From Pseudolabrys sp. (GTDB lineage: Bacteria > Pseudomonadota > Alphaproteobacteria > Rhizobiales > Xanthobacteraceae): a stretch of DNA of 64,000 nt. The DNA lies in contig JAURVZ010000048.1 of assembly GCA_030655215.1 (NCBI GenBank), positions 1-64,000 on the forward strand, read 5' to 3'. A program made the translations under genes and the position numbers. Under the pieces are notes generated by a model that did no database searches, had not been told where the DNA came from, and worked only from the letters and a program-made list of their open reading frames with translations. This document shows positions 29,351-37,948 of this stretch, in pieces (position 1 is the stretch's first letter; every line of letters begins with the position of its first letter).

Positions 29351-29779
29351 ATGGTTTACTATTCAGCCTCGCCACTCGACCGCACCTTCGCCGCCTTGTC
29401 GGACCCCACCCGACGGGCCCTGCTCGCGCGCATGAGCGAGACCGAGGCGATCTCGGTCAGCGAACTGGCTGAGCCCTTCGCCATGTCGCTGCCGGCGATC
29501 ATGAAGCACCTCGATGTGCTGGCCGGCGCCGGCCTGGTGGCGCGGGAAAAAACCGGCCGCACCGTGTCCTGCCGACTGGAGGCCGGGCCCATGCAGGAAG
29601 CCAATGAATGGCTGACGCGCTACGCGCGCTTCTGGAACCAACGCCTCGATCAACTCGCCGCTTTCCTGGAGGAAGACGAATGTCCGACACCCTCACTAAG
29701 CCAAGCCTCACCATCAAGCGGCGCTTCAAAGCCGCGCCCGCCAAAGTCTACGCCGCCTGGACCGACCCGGAAAAAATGA
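29351..29779 (+). CDS. ArsR-family transcriptional regulator
   Basis: 142 residues with a winged helix-turn-helix: ALSDPTRRALLARMSE, then SVSELAEPFAMSLPAIMKHL as the recognition helix region. No metal-binding Cys cluster is visible, so this is the SRPBCC-linked, non-metal subgroup. The reading frame runs 100 nt into the SRPBCC gene; the last 33 residues (Pro/Ser-rich) are encoded by that overlap and may be non-structured. Probably autoregulates the three-gene unit. Confidence 0.88.
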   Translation: MVYYSASPLDRTFAALSDPTRRALLARMSETEAISVSELAEPFAMSLPAIMKHLDVLAGAGLVAREKTGRTVSCRLEAGPMQEANEWLTRYARFWNQRLDQLAAFLEEDECPTPSLSQASPSSGASKPRPPKSTPPGPTRKK

Positions 29780-30117
29780 GCCGCTGGCTCGGGCCCGGCG
29801 ACGTCAAACGCGTCGAGGCCAAGACCGACCTGCGCGTCGGCGGCCGCTATTCCATCCGCATGGTGATGGCGGACGACGAGCACAATGCGCTGGGCGTCTA
29901 TCGCGAGATCGTGCCGAACGAGAAGCTCGTCTTTACCTGGGCGTGGAAATCGACGCCGGAGCGCGAGTCGCTGGTCACCGTGACCATCGTGCCCGATGGC
30001 GACGGCAGCCTCATGACGCTGCATCACGAACAGTTCTTCGACGAAGCCGCGCGCGACAACCACAACAAGGGTTGGACTGAAATTGTCGAGCGTCTGGCCG
30101 CACTGGTGGAGGCGTAA
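29680..30117 (+). CDS. SRPBCC/AHSA1 domain protein
   Basis: 145 residues from ATG 29680, preceded by GGAGG; earlier in-frame starts are inside the arsR domain. The AHSA1/START-like fold shows FKAAPAKVYAAWTDPEKMSRWLGP and GGRYSIRMVM, ending in NHNKGWTEIVERLAALVEA. Such proteins bind small hydrophobic ligands; the ligand is unknown. The ArsR-AHSA1 pair is common in bacteria. The gene ends directly before the DUF899 start. Confidence 0.88.
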   Translation: MSDTLTKPSLTIKRRFKAAPAKVYAAWTDPEKMSRWLGPGDVKRVEAKTDLRVGGRYSIRMVMADDEHNALGVYREIVPNEKLVFTWAWKSTPERESLVTVTIVPDGDGSLMTLHHEQFFDEAARDNHNKGWTEIVERLAALVEA

Positions 30118-30849
30118 ATGTCACATGCTGTTGTTTCACAGAGCGAATGGCTGGAGGCGCGCAAGGGGCTGCTGGCCAAGGAAAAGGAATTCACCCAGGC
30201 GCGCGAGGCGTTGGCCGCGCAACGCCGCGACCTGCCCTGGGTGAAGATCGACAAGCCCTATGTGTTCGACGGTGAGAGCGGCCGTGAAAGCCTGAGTGAG
30301 CTGTTCGCCGGCAGGAGCCAGCTCATTGTCTATCACTTTATGCTGGCGCCCGGCTGGGGCGAAGGCTGCAAGAGCTGCTCTTATCTTGCCGATCATTTCG
30401 ACGGCGCCATCCCGCATCTGGCGGAACGCGATGTCACCTTCGTTGTGATCTCGCGCGCGCCTCTGGCCGAGATCGACGCCTATAAGCAGCGCATGGGCTG
30501 GAAATTCAAATGGCTGTCGTCGAACGGCAATGACTTCAATAGCGACTTCAAAGTGTCATTCCCGGAAGATCAGGTCGGCCAGGAAGGCATTTATAATTTC
30601 GGCACGACTAAGGTCTATGGCGACGAGATGCCGGGCATCAGCGTGTTGACGCGCAACAAGGCCGGCGAAGTTTTCCGCACCTATTCGGCTTATGCCCGCG
30701 GCCTCGACAACATGATCGGCACCTATCAGTTTCTCGATCTGGTGCCGAAGGGACGTGACGAGGACGGCTTGCCGTTCACCATGTCATGGGTGAAGCGGCA
30801 TGATGAGTATGAGCAAGCCGTTATCGCCGCCAAGTCCTGCTGCGGCTGA
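30118..30849 (+). CDS. DUF899 thioredoxin-like protein
   Basis: 243 residues starting one nucleotide after the SRPBCC stop. The DUF899 family signature is seen in LIVYHFMLAPGWGEGCKSCSYLADHFDG, with a CxxC (GCKSCS) at the site expected for a thioredoxin fold, then VTFVVISRAPLAEIDAYKQRMGW. The C terminus ends in SCCG. The function is not established; a redox role is inferred from the fold. Co-transcribed with arsR and AHSA1. Confidence 0.88.
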   Translation: MSHAVVSQSEWLEARKGLLAKEKEFTQAREALAAQRRDLPWVKIDKPYVFDGESGRESLSELFAGRSQLIVYHFMLAPGWGEGCKSCSYLADHFDGAIPHLAERDVTFVVISRAPLAEIDAYKQRMGWKFKWLSSNGNDFNSDFKVSFPEDQVGQEGIYNFGTTKVYGDEMPGISVLTRNKAGEVFRTYSAYARGLDNMIGTYQFLDLVPKGRDEDGLPFTMSWVKRHDEYEQAVIAAKSCCG

Positions 30850-30855
30850 CGCGTT

Positions 30856-30989
30856 TCCCGGGCGCAGCGCAGCACATCTTTTTGGTGCGCTGCAGACCCG
30901 GGATCCCGGTTGTTTTATTGTAATGTGCAGGAAGTAACCGGGGTCCCGGATCTGCGCAGCAATACTTTGTATTGCAGCGCGTCCGGGAC
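30856..30989. repeat. Compound inverted repeat, CCCGGGCGCAGCGCAGCAC family
   Basis: Two hairpins side by side: GCGCAGCAC...GTGCGCTGC (30864-30893) and TCCCGGATCTGCGCAGCAATA...TATTGCAGCGCGTCCGGGA (30944-30989), joined by GGGATCCCGG/ACCGGGGTCCC arms. It fills the 160-bp gap between the DUF899 and MAPEG genes. No coding sequence. Sequence is unlike the other repeat families here. Confidence 0.8.
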
Positions 30990-31009
30990 ACAAGAGTGGG
31001 GAACACACC

Positions 31010-31399
31010 ATGCCGCTTACAATCACCGCGCTCTACGCCGCGATCCTGGCGCTGATCATTGTTGCGCTCGGCATCAACGTCACAGTGCATCGCATGAAGC
31101 TTAAGGTCTCGCTGGGCGATGGCGGCAATCCCGTCATGCTGCGCGTGATCCGCATGCACGCCAATGCCGTCGAATATCTGCCGCTCGCGCTTGTCTTGAT
31201 GGCACTCTATGAACTCAATGGCGGCTTGCGCTGGCCCTTGCATGCCGTGGGCATCGCCCTGATCACCGGCCGCATCATCCAGAGCTGGGCGATGTTGAGC
31301 GACAGTCCAATGCCCAAGTCCGGCCGCGGCATCGGCCAGCTGCTGACATGGGGATCGCTTGTTGCGCTGGCGCTGTTGAACTTGGCGAAGGTGATTTAG
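31010..31399 (+). CDS. MAPEG family membrane protein
   Basis: 129 residues with four predicted membrane helices and the MAPEG motif RMHANAVEYLPLALVLMALYE (around residues 45-65). Relatives include glutathione transferases of the membrane type and YecN-like proteins. The bacterial substrate is unknown. Confidence 0.85.
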   Translation: MPLTITALYAAILALIIVALGINVTVHRMKLKVSLGDGGNPVMLRVIRMHANAVEYLPLALVLMALYELNGGLRWPLHAVGIALITGRIIQSWAMLSDSPMPKSGRGIGQLLTWGSLVALALLNLAKVI

Positions 31400-31420
31400 C
31401 GGCCCGCTCATCCCCCCTCC

Positions 31421-31530
31421 CCGTCACCCTGAGGTGCGAGGCCGATGGGCCGAGCCTCGAAGGGCGACGGCCGCCGCACTCGGGCCGTCGTCCTTCGAGG
31501 CGCGCAAGAGCGCGCACCTCAGGATGACGG
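31421..31530. repeat. 110-bp palindrome between convergent genes
   Basis: CCGTCACCCTGAGGTGCG (31421-31438) pairs with CGCACCTCAGGATGACGG (31513-31530), and CCTCGAAGGGCGACGGCC pairs with GGCCGTCGTCCTTCGAGG inside. It lies between the MAPEG and hydroxybutyryl-CoA dehydrogenase genes, which converge. A strong cruciform or double hairpin is possible and could stop transcription in both directions. Confidence 0.85.
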
Positions 31531-31562
31531 GTTATAAAATGGAGCGCGTCGCTAAAAAATAA

Positions 31563-32447
31563 TCAGCGCGTCGGGACCGGCTTGTCGCCGCGGTAGTCGT
31601 AAAAGCCGCGCTTTGTCTTGCGGCCGAGCCAGCCGGCTTCAACATATTTCACCAGCAGCGGGCAAGGCCGGTACTTCGAATCGGCGAGGCCTTCGTGCAG
31701 CACCTGCATCACTGACAAACACGTGTCGAGGCCGATGAAGTCGGCGAGCTCAAGCGGGCCCATCGGATGATGCGCGCCGAGGCGCATGGCGGTGTCGATG
31801 GCTTCGACATTGCCGACGCCTTCGTACAAAGTGTAGATCGCCTCGTTGATCATCGGCAGCAGAATGCGGTTGACGATAAAGGCCGGGAAATCCTCCGAGA
31901 CGGCGATCTGCTTGCCTAGCTTGCGCACGAACACCTTGCTCGATTCAAACGTCGCGTCGTCCGTGGCAATGCCGCGAATGACTTCGACCAGCTCCATCAG
32001 CGGCACCGGATTCATGAAATGGATGCCGATGAAGCGCTCCGGACGATCGGTCGATGACGCCAGACGCGTGATCGAGATCGACGAGGTGTTGGTGGCGATG
32101 ATGGCTTCCGGCTTCAGCGAGGCGCAGAGATCAGAGAAAATCTTGCGCTTGGCTTCTTCCTTTTCGATGGCCGACTCGATCACAAGATCGCAGGCCGCCA
32201 GATCGTCGTATTTCTCGCCCGCCTTGATGCGCGACAGGCCGGCCTTGCGGTCTTCTTCGGTGATGGTCTTCTTGGCAACCTGCTTGGCCATGTTGCCATT
32301 GATGGTGGCAAGCGCCTGCTTGATGCGATCCGGCGCGAGGTCGTTCAACACCACGTTGAACCCGGCCAGCGCGCAAACGTGCGCGATGCCGCCGCCCATC
32401 TGGCCGGCGCCGACCACGCCAATCGTCTGAATATCTGCCGCCATCAT
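31563..32447 (-). CDS. hbdA: 3-hydroxybutyryl-CoA dehydrogenase
   Basis: 294 residues from ATG 32447 (a TTG three codons upstream is possible). N-terminal NAD site IGVVGAGQMGGGIAHVCALAG; the conserved HFMNPVPLMELVEVIRG holds the catalytic His, with NRILLPMINEAI and HHPMGPLELADFIGLD in the C-terminal domain. It interconverts acetoacetyl-CoA and 3-hydroxybutyryl-CoA in fatty-acid or polyhydroxybutyrate metabolism. Downstream of etfB-etfA in an operon that channels acyl-CoA oxidation. Confidence 0.93.
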   Translation of the reverse strand: MMAADIQTIGVVGAGQMGGGIAHVCALAGFNVVLNDLAPDRIKQALATINGNMAKQVAKKTITEEDRKAGLSRIKAGEKYDDLAACDLVIESAIEKEEAKRKIFSDLCASLKPEAIIATNTSSISITRLASSTDRPERFIGIHFMNPVPLMELVEVIRGIATDDATFESSKVFVRKLGKQIAVSEDFPAFIVNRILLPMINEAIYTLYEGVGNVEAIDTAMRLGAHHPMGPLELADFIGLDTCLSVMQVLHEGLADSKYRPCPLLVKYVEAGWLGRKTKRGFYDYRGDKPVPTR

Positions 32448-32535
32448 CTGATCCAATCAAAACTGCTTCGCGGCTCTTTTACGCCGAACCGCAAGACGGC
32501 GCCACTGGGGCGCCGCCGGTTAATTCACGGGCCGG

Positions 32536-33480
32536 TTACTTGCCGATCTTGCCCAGTTCGGTCACCAGTTCGGGCAAGATCGTATAGAGATCGCCGACCA
32601 GGCCGTAATCGGCGACCGCGAAGATCGGCGCCTCTTCGTCCTTGTTGATCGCGACGATCACCTTGGAGTCCTTCATTCCGGCGAGATGCTGAATGGCGCC
32701 GGAAATGCCGACCGCAATGTAGAGATCGGGCGCGACCACCTTGCCGGTCTGGCCAACCTGCCAGTCGTTCGGCGCGTAGCCGGCGTCGACCGCCGCGCGT
32801 GACGCGCCCATCGCCGCACCAAGTTTGTCGGCCACCGGCTCGATATATTTGGTGAAGTTCTCGCGGTTCTGCATGGCGCGGCCGCCGGAGATGTTGTTCT
32901 TGGCCGAGGTCAGTTCGGGACGATCCGACTTCGACAGTTCCTCACCAACGAAGGACGACAGCGCCGGATCGGCAGCGGCCGTGGCATTCTCGACCGGAGC
33001 CGAACCACCGGCGCCGGTGGCCTGGAAGGTCGAGGTACGGACCGTGATGACTTTCTTGGGATCAAGCGACTTCACGGTCTGGATCGCATTGCCGGCATAG
33101 ATCGGCCGCTCGAACGTGTCCGGCGAAACGACCTTGATGATTTCCGAAATCTGCATGACGTCGAGCAATGCGGCAACGCGCGGCATGACGTTTTTGCCGC
33201 TGGTCGTGGCAGGGGCGACGATATTGTCGTAGCTGCCGGCGAGCGACACAATCAGCGCCGCCAGCGGCTCGGCAAGGAAGTGTTCGTAGGGCGCGGCGTC
33301 GGCGAGCAGCACCTTGGCGACGCCATCGAGCGTGGCTGCGGCATCGGCGGCAGCCTTGGCGTCCTTGCCGGCGACGAGGATATGAACATCGCCACCGAGA
33401 GCCTTGGCAGCGGTGAGCGCCTTGGCGGTGGCGTCCTTGAGCGACTTGTTGTCGTGCTCGGCGAGAAGAAGCGTGGCCAT
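32536..33480 (-). CDS. etfA: Electron transfer flavoprotein alpha subunit
   Basis: 314 residues. The N-terminal ETF domain (LLLAEHDNKSLKDATAKAL) is followed by the FAD domain with GRAMQNRENF, VDAGYAPNDWQVGQTGKVVAPDLYIAVGISGAIQHLAGM and INKDEEAPIF, the ETF-alpha signature. With EtfB it carries electrons from acyl-CoA dehydrogenases to the quinone pool. It begins one nucleotide before the etfB stop region (33482), so the two are translationally linked. Confidence 0.96.
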   Translation of the reverse strand: MATLLLAEHDNKSLKDATAKALTAAKALGGDVHILVAGKDAKAAADAAATLDGVAKVLLADAAPYEHFLAEPLAALIVSLAGSYDNIVAPATTSGKNVMPRVAALLDVMQISEIIKVVSPDTFERPIYAGNAIQTVKSLDPKKVITVRTSTFQATGAGGSAPVENATAAADPALSSFVGEELSKSDRPELTSAKNNISGGRAMQNRENFTKYIEPVADKLGAAMGASRAAVDAGYAPNDWQVGQTGKVVAPDLYIAVGISGAIQHLAGMKDSKVIVAINKDEEAPIFAVADYGLVGDLYTILPELVTELGKIGK

Positions 33481-33481
33481 G

Positions 33482-34231
33482 TTAAATTACTCCCGCTTCG
33501 TCTTTAAGTTTGGCAACGAGCTCGGCAACCGAACCCACCTTGACGCCGGACTTGCGGCCGGACGGCTCGCTGGTCTTGACGATTTCAAGGCGCGGCTTGG
33601 TGTCGACGCCGTAGTCGGCCGCGGTCTTTTCCTCGATCGGCTTTTTCTTCGCCTTCATGATGTTCGGCAGCGAGGCGTAGCGCGGCTCGTTCAAACGCAA
33701 GTCGGTCGTGACAATGACCGGCGCCTTAAGCTTCACCGTCTGCAAGCCGCCGTCGACTTCGCGCGTCACCGAGACGCTGTCGCCATCAATGGCGATCTTC
33801 GAGGCAAAGGTGCCCTGCGCCCAGCCGAGCAATGCGGCGAGCATCTGGCCGGTCTGATTTGAATCGTCGTCGATCGCCTGCTTGCCGAGAATGACGAGGC
33901 CGGGCGTTTCCGCCTCGACAATGCCCTTGAGGATCTTGGCAACCGCAAGCGGCTCAACGACGCCGTCGGCTTTCACCAGGATGCCGCGGTCGGCGCCCAT
34001 GGCGAGCGCGGTGCGGATGGTTTCCGAAGCCTGCTGCGGTCCGATCGAGACAACGACGATCTCGGTGGCCTTGCCGGCTTCCTTCAGACGGATCGCCTCT
34101 TCGACGGCGATTTCGTCGAAGGGATTCATCGACATCTTGATGTTGGCGAGTTCAACGCCGGAACCGTCGGCCTTGACGCGGATTTTGACGTTGTAATCGA
34201 CGACCCGTTTGACGGGCACCAGGATTTTCAT
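33482..34231 (-). CDS. etfB: Electron transfer flavoprotein beta subunit
   Basis: 249 residues. [19 protein letters not shown] at the N terminus and the AMP-binding loop [24 protein letters not shown] are diagnostic of ETF-beta, as is [43 protein letters not shown] (motif read in parts). Partner of etfA, first gene of etfB-etfA-hbdA. Confidence 0.96.
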   Translation of the reverse strand: MKILVPVKRVVDYNVKIRVKADGSGVELANIKMSMNPFDEIAVEEAIRLKEAGKATEIVVVSIGPQQASETIRTALAMGADRGILVKADGVVEPLAVAKILKGIVEAETPGLVILGKQAIDDDSNQTGQMLAALLGWAQGTFASKIAIDGDSVSVTREVDGGLQTVKLKAPVIVTTDLRLNEPRYASLPNIMKAKKKPIEEKTAADYGVDTKPRLEIVKTSEPSGRKSGVKVGSVAELVAKLKDEAGVI

Positions 34232-34349
34232 GGTCTGAATCTGCTCCTCGGGCCAAAAAGCCCATATTCGGGGCCCGTAATATTGATGCGGCGCACCCTA
34301 ATAGCCGCCCTATTCGGGGTCAACGCCGGGCAACTATGCGCGCGGCGCC

Positions 34350-34964
34350 CTAACGGCTCAGCGCGCGCTGGACGAAATCACACGCAGCCGCCGGCGCGCG
34401 CTGCAACATGAACACCCTGTCGGCGGCGCCGAACTCGCGCATGACCGGCTTATCTCGGCTCGCCTGTTTCACCATCATCAGGTCGTCCTGAAGATAGACC
34501 ATCAAGGTATCGGCATCCTTGCCGCGGTCGACGATGAGGTAGCCGCCCTCTTCCGCGCTCAATGTGTCGAAGACATCCGGTATCGCCGCCATCATGCAAC
34601 CGCCGCCGGTGTCCTTCCTGAATTCCTTGACCAGCGGCCGGCCGGACGTATCGACATTTACCTCCCGGATCCAGCGGCAGCCGCCTTGCGCGAACCAGGG
34701 CAGCGCATCGCCCTTGCGAATGAGGCCAAGCCCGACGCCGAGACCCAGAATGGGCGGCGTGCCTTCCGGCTTGTCGTAGGAAAAACGCACCGCCATCGAC
34801 ATCGTCGTCTGCTTCGGATTCTTGCGCAGATGCGCGGCGTCATAGACGCGGGTGAAGCAGGCGCTGGTATCAGCCTTGGGCGGAATGAGTTCGTCGAGCG
34901 GGCTCGCCGCCTGCGCGATGCTGAGGGTCGCCAACAACACGAAAGGTGCGAGGGCGATGTTCAT
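34350..34964 (-). CDS. Hypothetical secreted protein
   Basis: 204 residues from ATG 34964 with a clear signal peptide ending AQA. The mature protein has an acidic/basic alpha-beta character, with paired Cys (SACFTRVYD, GGCRWIRE, GGGCMMAAI, AACDFVQ) that may form disulfides in the periplasm. No known domain was recognised. It sits 7 nt after the adenosyltransferase gene and may be co-transcribed with it. Confidence 0.7.
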   Translation of the reverse strand: MNIALAPFVLLATLSIAQAASPLDELIPPKADTSACFTRVYDAAHLRKNPKQTTMSMAVRFSYDKPEGTPPILGLGVGLGLIRKGDALPWFAQGGCRWIREVNVDTSGRPLVKEFRKDTGGGCMMAAIPDVFDTLSAEEGGYLIVDRGKDADTLMVYLQDDLMMVKQASRDKPVMREFGAADRVFMLQRAPAAACDFVQRALSR

Positions 34965-34971
34965 GACGGTG

Positions 34972-35544
34972 CTACCGGTTTTGCCCCGGCGCCCACAGCA
35001 CGTCGCCGGCGCCTTTGTCATTGGCATAGCGGCCGGCAACGAACAGGTAGTCGGACAGCCGGTTGACGTATTTCAGCGACGGCGGGGACACTTCCTCGCC
35101 GGGCTGGTCCATCAGTTCGACCATGATGCGCTCGGCGCGGCGGCAGACCGTGCGCGCCAGATGCATATAGGCGGAAGCCGCACTGCCGCCCGGCAGGATG
35201 AAAGATTTCAGAGGCGCGAGGCCGGCATTGAGTCGGTCGATCTCGCCCTCGAGCCAGGCGACCTGGGTGTCGGTCACGGTCAGGCGGGCGCCGCCGGGGC
35301 CTTTTTCCGACAGGCAGAGGTCGGCCTCGACGTCGAACAGATCGTTCTGGATGCGGCCGAGGGCCTTATCGAGTTCGGGGTCGCCGGAAGTGTGCAGCCG
35401 CACCAGGCCCATGATCGCATTGACCTCGTCGAGCGTGCCGTAGGCATCGACCCGCAGGTCATATTTCTTTCGCCGCGCGCCGGAGCCGAGCGCGGTCGTG
35501 CCGTCGTCGCCGGTGCGGGTGTAGATGCGATTGAGGGTTACCAT
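34972..35544 (-). CDS. PduO-type cob(I)alamin adenosyltransferase
   Basis: 190 residues. The N-terminal ATP-binding signature RIYTRTGDDGTTALGSG and the C-terminal RTVCRRAERIMVEL with KYVNRLSDYLFVAGRYAN identify the PduO/ATR family, which transfers adenosyl from ATP to cob(I)alamin to make coenzyme B12. It follows a small membrane protein gene by 1 nt. Confidence 0.95.
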   Translation of the reverse strand: MVTLNRIYTRTGDDGTTALGSGARRKKYDLRVDAYGTLDEVNAIMGLVRLHTSGDPELDKALGRIQNDLFDVEADLCLSEKGPGGARLTVTDTQVAWLEGEIDRLNAGLAPLKSFILPGGSAASAYMHLARTVCRRAERIMVELMDQPGEEVSPPSLKYVNRLSDYLFVAGRYANDKGAGDVLWAPGQNR

Positions 35545-35545
35545 T

Positions 35546-35740
35546 TTAGCCCTTCATCACCCAGACCGCGATCATGATGATGATGATCGCCACGAACTGC
35601 AAAAGCACCCGCAACCGCATCAGCTTTTGCGAGCGGTTCGGTGAGCCGCCGCGCATCATGTTGACGAGGCCGAGCAGCAGGACGATCGCGACCGCGCCAA
35701 TCGCGATTGGCACGAGATAGGTGGAGAACAGGTTTGCCAT
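35546..35740 (-). CDS. Twin transmembrane small protein
   Basis: A 64-residue protein with two helices (YLVPIAIGAVAIVLLLGLVNM and LLQFVAIIIIMIAVWVM) joined by a basic loop with MRGGSPNRSQKLMRLR. This resembles HIG1-like twin-helix proteins common in alphaproteobacteria next to the adenosyltransferase. HIG1 relatives bind respiratory complexes; that role here is inference. Confidence 0.8.
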   Translation of the reverse strand: MANLFSTYLVPIAIGAVAIVLLLGLVNMMRGGSPNRSQKLMRLRVLLQFVAIIIIMIAVWVMKG

Positions 35741-35884
35741 GGCAGCCTAATAGCACCGTCCGGTGGGCCCGGCCAACGGGCAGCCAAGGTACCCCCTTGG
35801 ACATAACAGCATACCTGCGGGACTCGCCATCAGGTTGCATTTTTGCTAAATGCGATTGTGGGGTGGGCATAGCGAGTATCAGCT

Positions 35885-37948
35885 ATGGCGGTTGGGGTGC
35901 GCACGAGAGCGGGGCTGAGCCGCTCCTGGAGGGTGTTGGGCGCTGCTATAGGCAGCCCATCGATCGACCCGTCGCGCGACGCGCCGTTCCTTGAGGACAT
36001 ACACGGCTTTCCCGAAATCAACTGCGTGCGCGGCCGGCTTTCCAGCCGGGTCATCGCGGCCGCCGAACTGCGCGCCGAGCGGCTCGGCACCGGCGCCGAC
36101 CGCGTTCTGATTGCGGCCGGCGCGCTCGACGAAGAAACCTATTTGCGGGCGTTGTGCAACAGCACCGGCGTGGTGTTCGAGCCGCTCGATGGAATGCCGC
36201 GCGCGCAATGTCCGCTGGATGACGGGCGACTGATCGACGCAGCCGCAAACGGGCTGTTACCGCTCGTAGCCGAGGGCGGTCTTGTATTTGTTGTCGCGCC
36301 GCGCGGGCTCGCTGTGCGCAAGCTGCTCGGCATGATCGAGGAGACGCCGGCGTCCGCCACGCGCTTCCGCTTTACCTCAGCCGAACGCTTCAATCGCTTC
36401 GTCATGCGATGCGCCGGCAAGCAGCTCGCCGACAATGCGTCCGATGCGCTGAAGCAAAAGTGGCCGGCGCTCGCCGCCGCATCGCCGTACAATCTCGGCA
36501 AGATCTTCATTCTGACGCCAGTCCTGCTGACGATCGCCGCGGCTTTCTATAGTGCACCAGACGGGACAGCACGCTTCTTCGAGATTCTGCTAGCCGCGAT
36601 CTTCGTCGCCTGGCTGGCGCTGCGGATCACCGGCGCTTTGGTGCGCCGTCCGGTGACGGCGCGCATCGTCGCCGGGCGCGACGAGGAACTGCCGGTCTAC
36701 ACCATCATTTGCGCGCTCTATCAGGAGGCGTCGTCGGTGGATGGATTGCTGTCGGCGGCCAAGCGGCTCGACTATCCGCCGGAAAAACTCGACATCATCC
36801 TCGCGGTCGAAGCCGACGACACGGAAACACGCGCCGCCATCGCCGCGAACAGAACTGGCCTGCCGGTCACGGTCATTCCAGCGCCGCCGATCGGGCCGCG
36901 CACCAAACCCAAAGCACTGAACGTGGCGCTGCCCTTCGCACGCGGTACGTTCACCGTCGTTTATGATGCGGAAGACAGGCCGGAGCCCGATCAATTGCGG
37001 TGCGCCTTGCAGGCATTCCGCGACAACGGCGACGACCTCGCCTGCGTGCAGGCGCGCCTGTGCATCGACAACACCGATGACAGCCTGATCGCGCGCTACT
37101 TTACCGCCGAATATGCCGGACAGTTCGATGTTTTCCTGCCCGGCCTGACAGCGCTGCAACTGCCCTTGCCGCTCGGCGGCTCGTCGAACCATTTTCATAC
37201 TGCCACCTTGCGCAAGATCGGTGGCTGGGATGCCCACAACGTCACCGAGGACGCCGATCTCGGCATGCGGCTGGCGCGCTTCGGCTATCGCGCCGACGTC
37301 ATCGACTCGACGACCTATGAAGAAGCACCGGCTGACTTCCGGCCCTGGCTCAAGCAACGCACGCGCTGGTTCAAAGGCTGGATGCAGACGTGGCTGGTGC
37401 ATATGCGCGAGCCTGTGAAGATGTTTCAAGACCTCGGCTTAACCGGTTTTCTCGTTTTCCAACTGATGGTCGGCGGCAATGCTTTGGCGGCGCTGGTGCA
37501 TCCGCTGTTCATGGCCGGGCTGATTTACATGCTGGCGCAAGGCCGCGGCATTGTCGGCGAGACAACGACACTCGCTGTTCTCGGCGCACTGTATGGCATG
37601 ACGGCCATCATCGGTTATCTGACGTCGGCATGGATCAGCTGGCTCGGGCTGCGCCGCCGCGGGCTAGCATCCGCTGGATGGGTCCTGCTGCTCACGCCCA
37701 TCTATTGGCTGATGCTGTCGATCGCGGGATGGCGCGCACTCTTTCAATTATTTTTCGCGCCCTACGCCTGGGAAAAAACCACGCACGGCCTGGCCAAGAC
37801 GTCGCATCGCGCTGATCGCACAACGCGCGCGTTGTTCAACCTCGAACGTGAACTCACCGGCATGAAACAGCGCGGTGAATTGCCGGAGGTGAACGAAGCT
37901 ACAAATACTTCCGCAGTTCAGCCGCAGCTTCGGCGGGCGTCCGCTTGA
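35885..37948 (+). CDS. Membrane glycosyltransferase family 2 with GspE-N-like domain
   Basis: 687 residues. The N-terminal 150 or so residues (ADRVLIAAGALDEETYLRAL, LPLVAEGGLVFVVAPRG) resemble the GspE N-terminal (MshEN-like) domain. Two membrane helices (about 207-250) then lead to a cytosolic GT2 domain: YTIICALYQEASSVDGLL, VYDAEDRPEPDQLRCAL (acidic metal site), VTEDADLGMRLARFGY and LKQRTRWFKGWMQTW (QxxRW). Three or more C-terminal helices follow. Such processive enzymes make and export polysaccharide at the inner membrane; the product is unknown. The start ATG 35885 has no strong RBS; GTG 35897 is possible. The 3' end overlaps the Sco gene by 50 nt. Confidence 0.87.
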   Translation: MAVGVRTRAGLSRSWRVLGAAIGSPSIDPSRDAPFLEDIHGFPEINCVRGRLSSRVIAAAELRAERLGTGADRVLIAAGALDEETYLRALCNSTGVVFEPLDGMPRAQCPLDDGRLIDAAANGLLPLVAEGGLVFVVAPRGLAVRKLLGMIEETPASATRFRFTSAERFNRFVMRCAGKQLADNASDALKQKWPALAAASPYNLGKIFILTPVLLTIAAAFYSAPDGTARFFEILLAAIFVAWLALRITGALVRRPVTARIVAGRDEELPVYTIICALYQEASSVDGLLSAAKRLDYPPEKLDIILAVEADDTETRAAIAANRTGLPVTVIPAPPIGPRTKPKALNVALPFARGTFTVVYDAEDRPEPDQLRCALQAFRDNGDDLACVQARLCIDNTDDSLIARYFTAEYAGQFDVFLPGLTALQLPLPLGGSSNHFHTATLRKIGGWDAHNVTEDADLGMRLARFGYRADVIDSTTYEEAPADFRPWLKQRTRWFKGWMQTWLVHMREPVKMFQDLGLTGFLVFQLMVGGNALAALVHPLFMAGLIYMLAQGRGIVGETTTLAVLGALYGMTAIIGYLTSAWISWLGLRRRGLASAGWVLLLTPIYWLMLSIAGWRALFQLFFAPYAWEKTTHGLAKTSHRADRTTRALFNLERELTGMKQRGELPEVNEATNTSAVQPQLRRASA

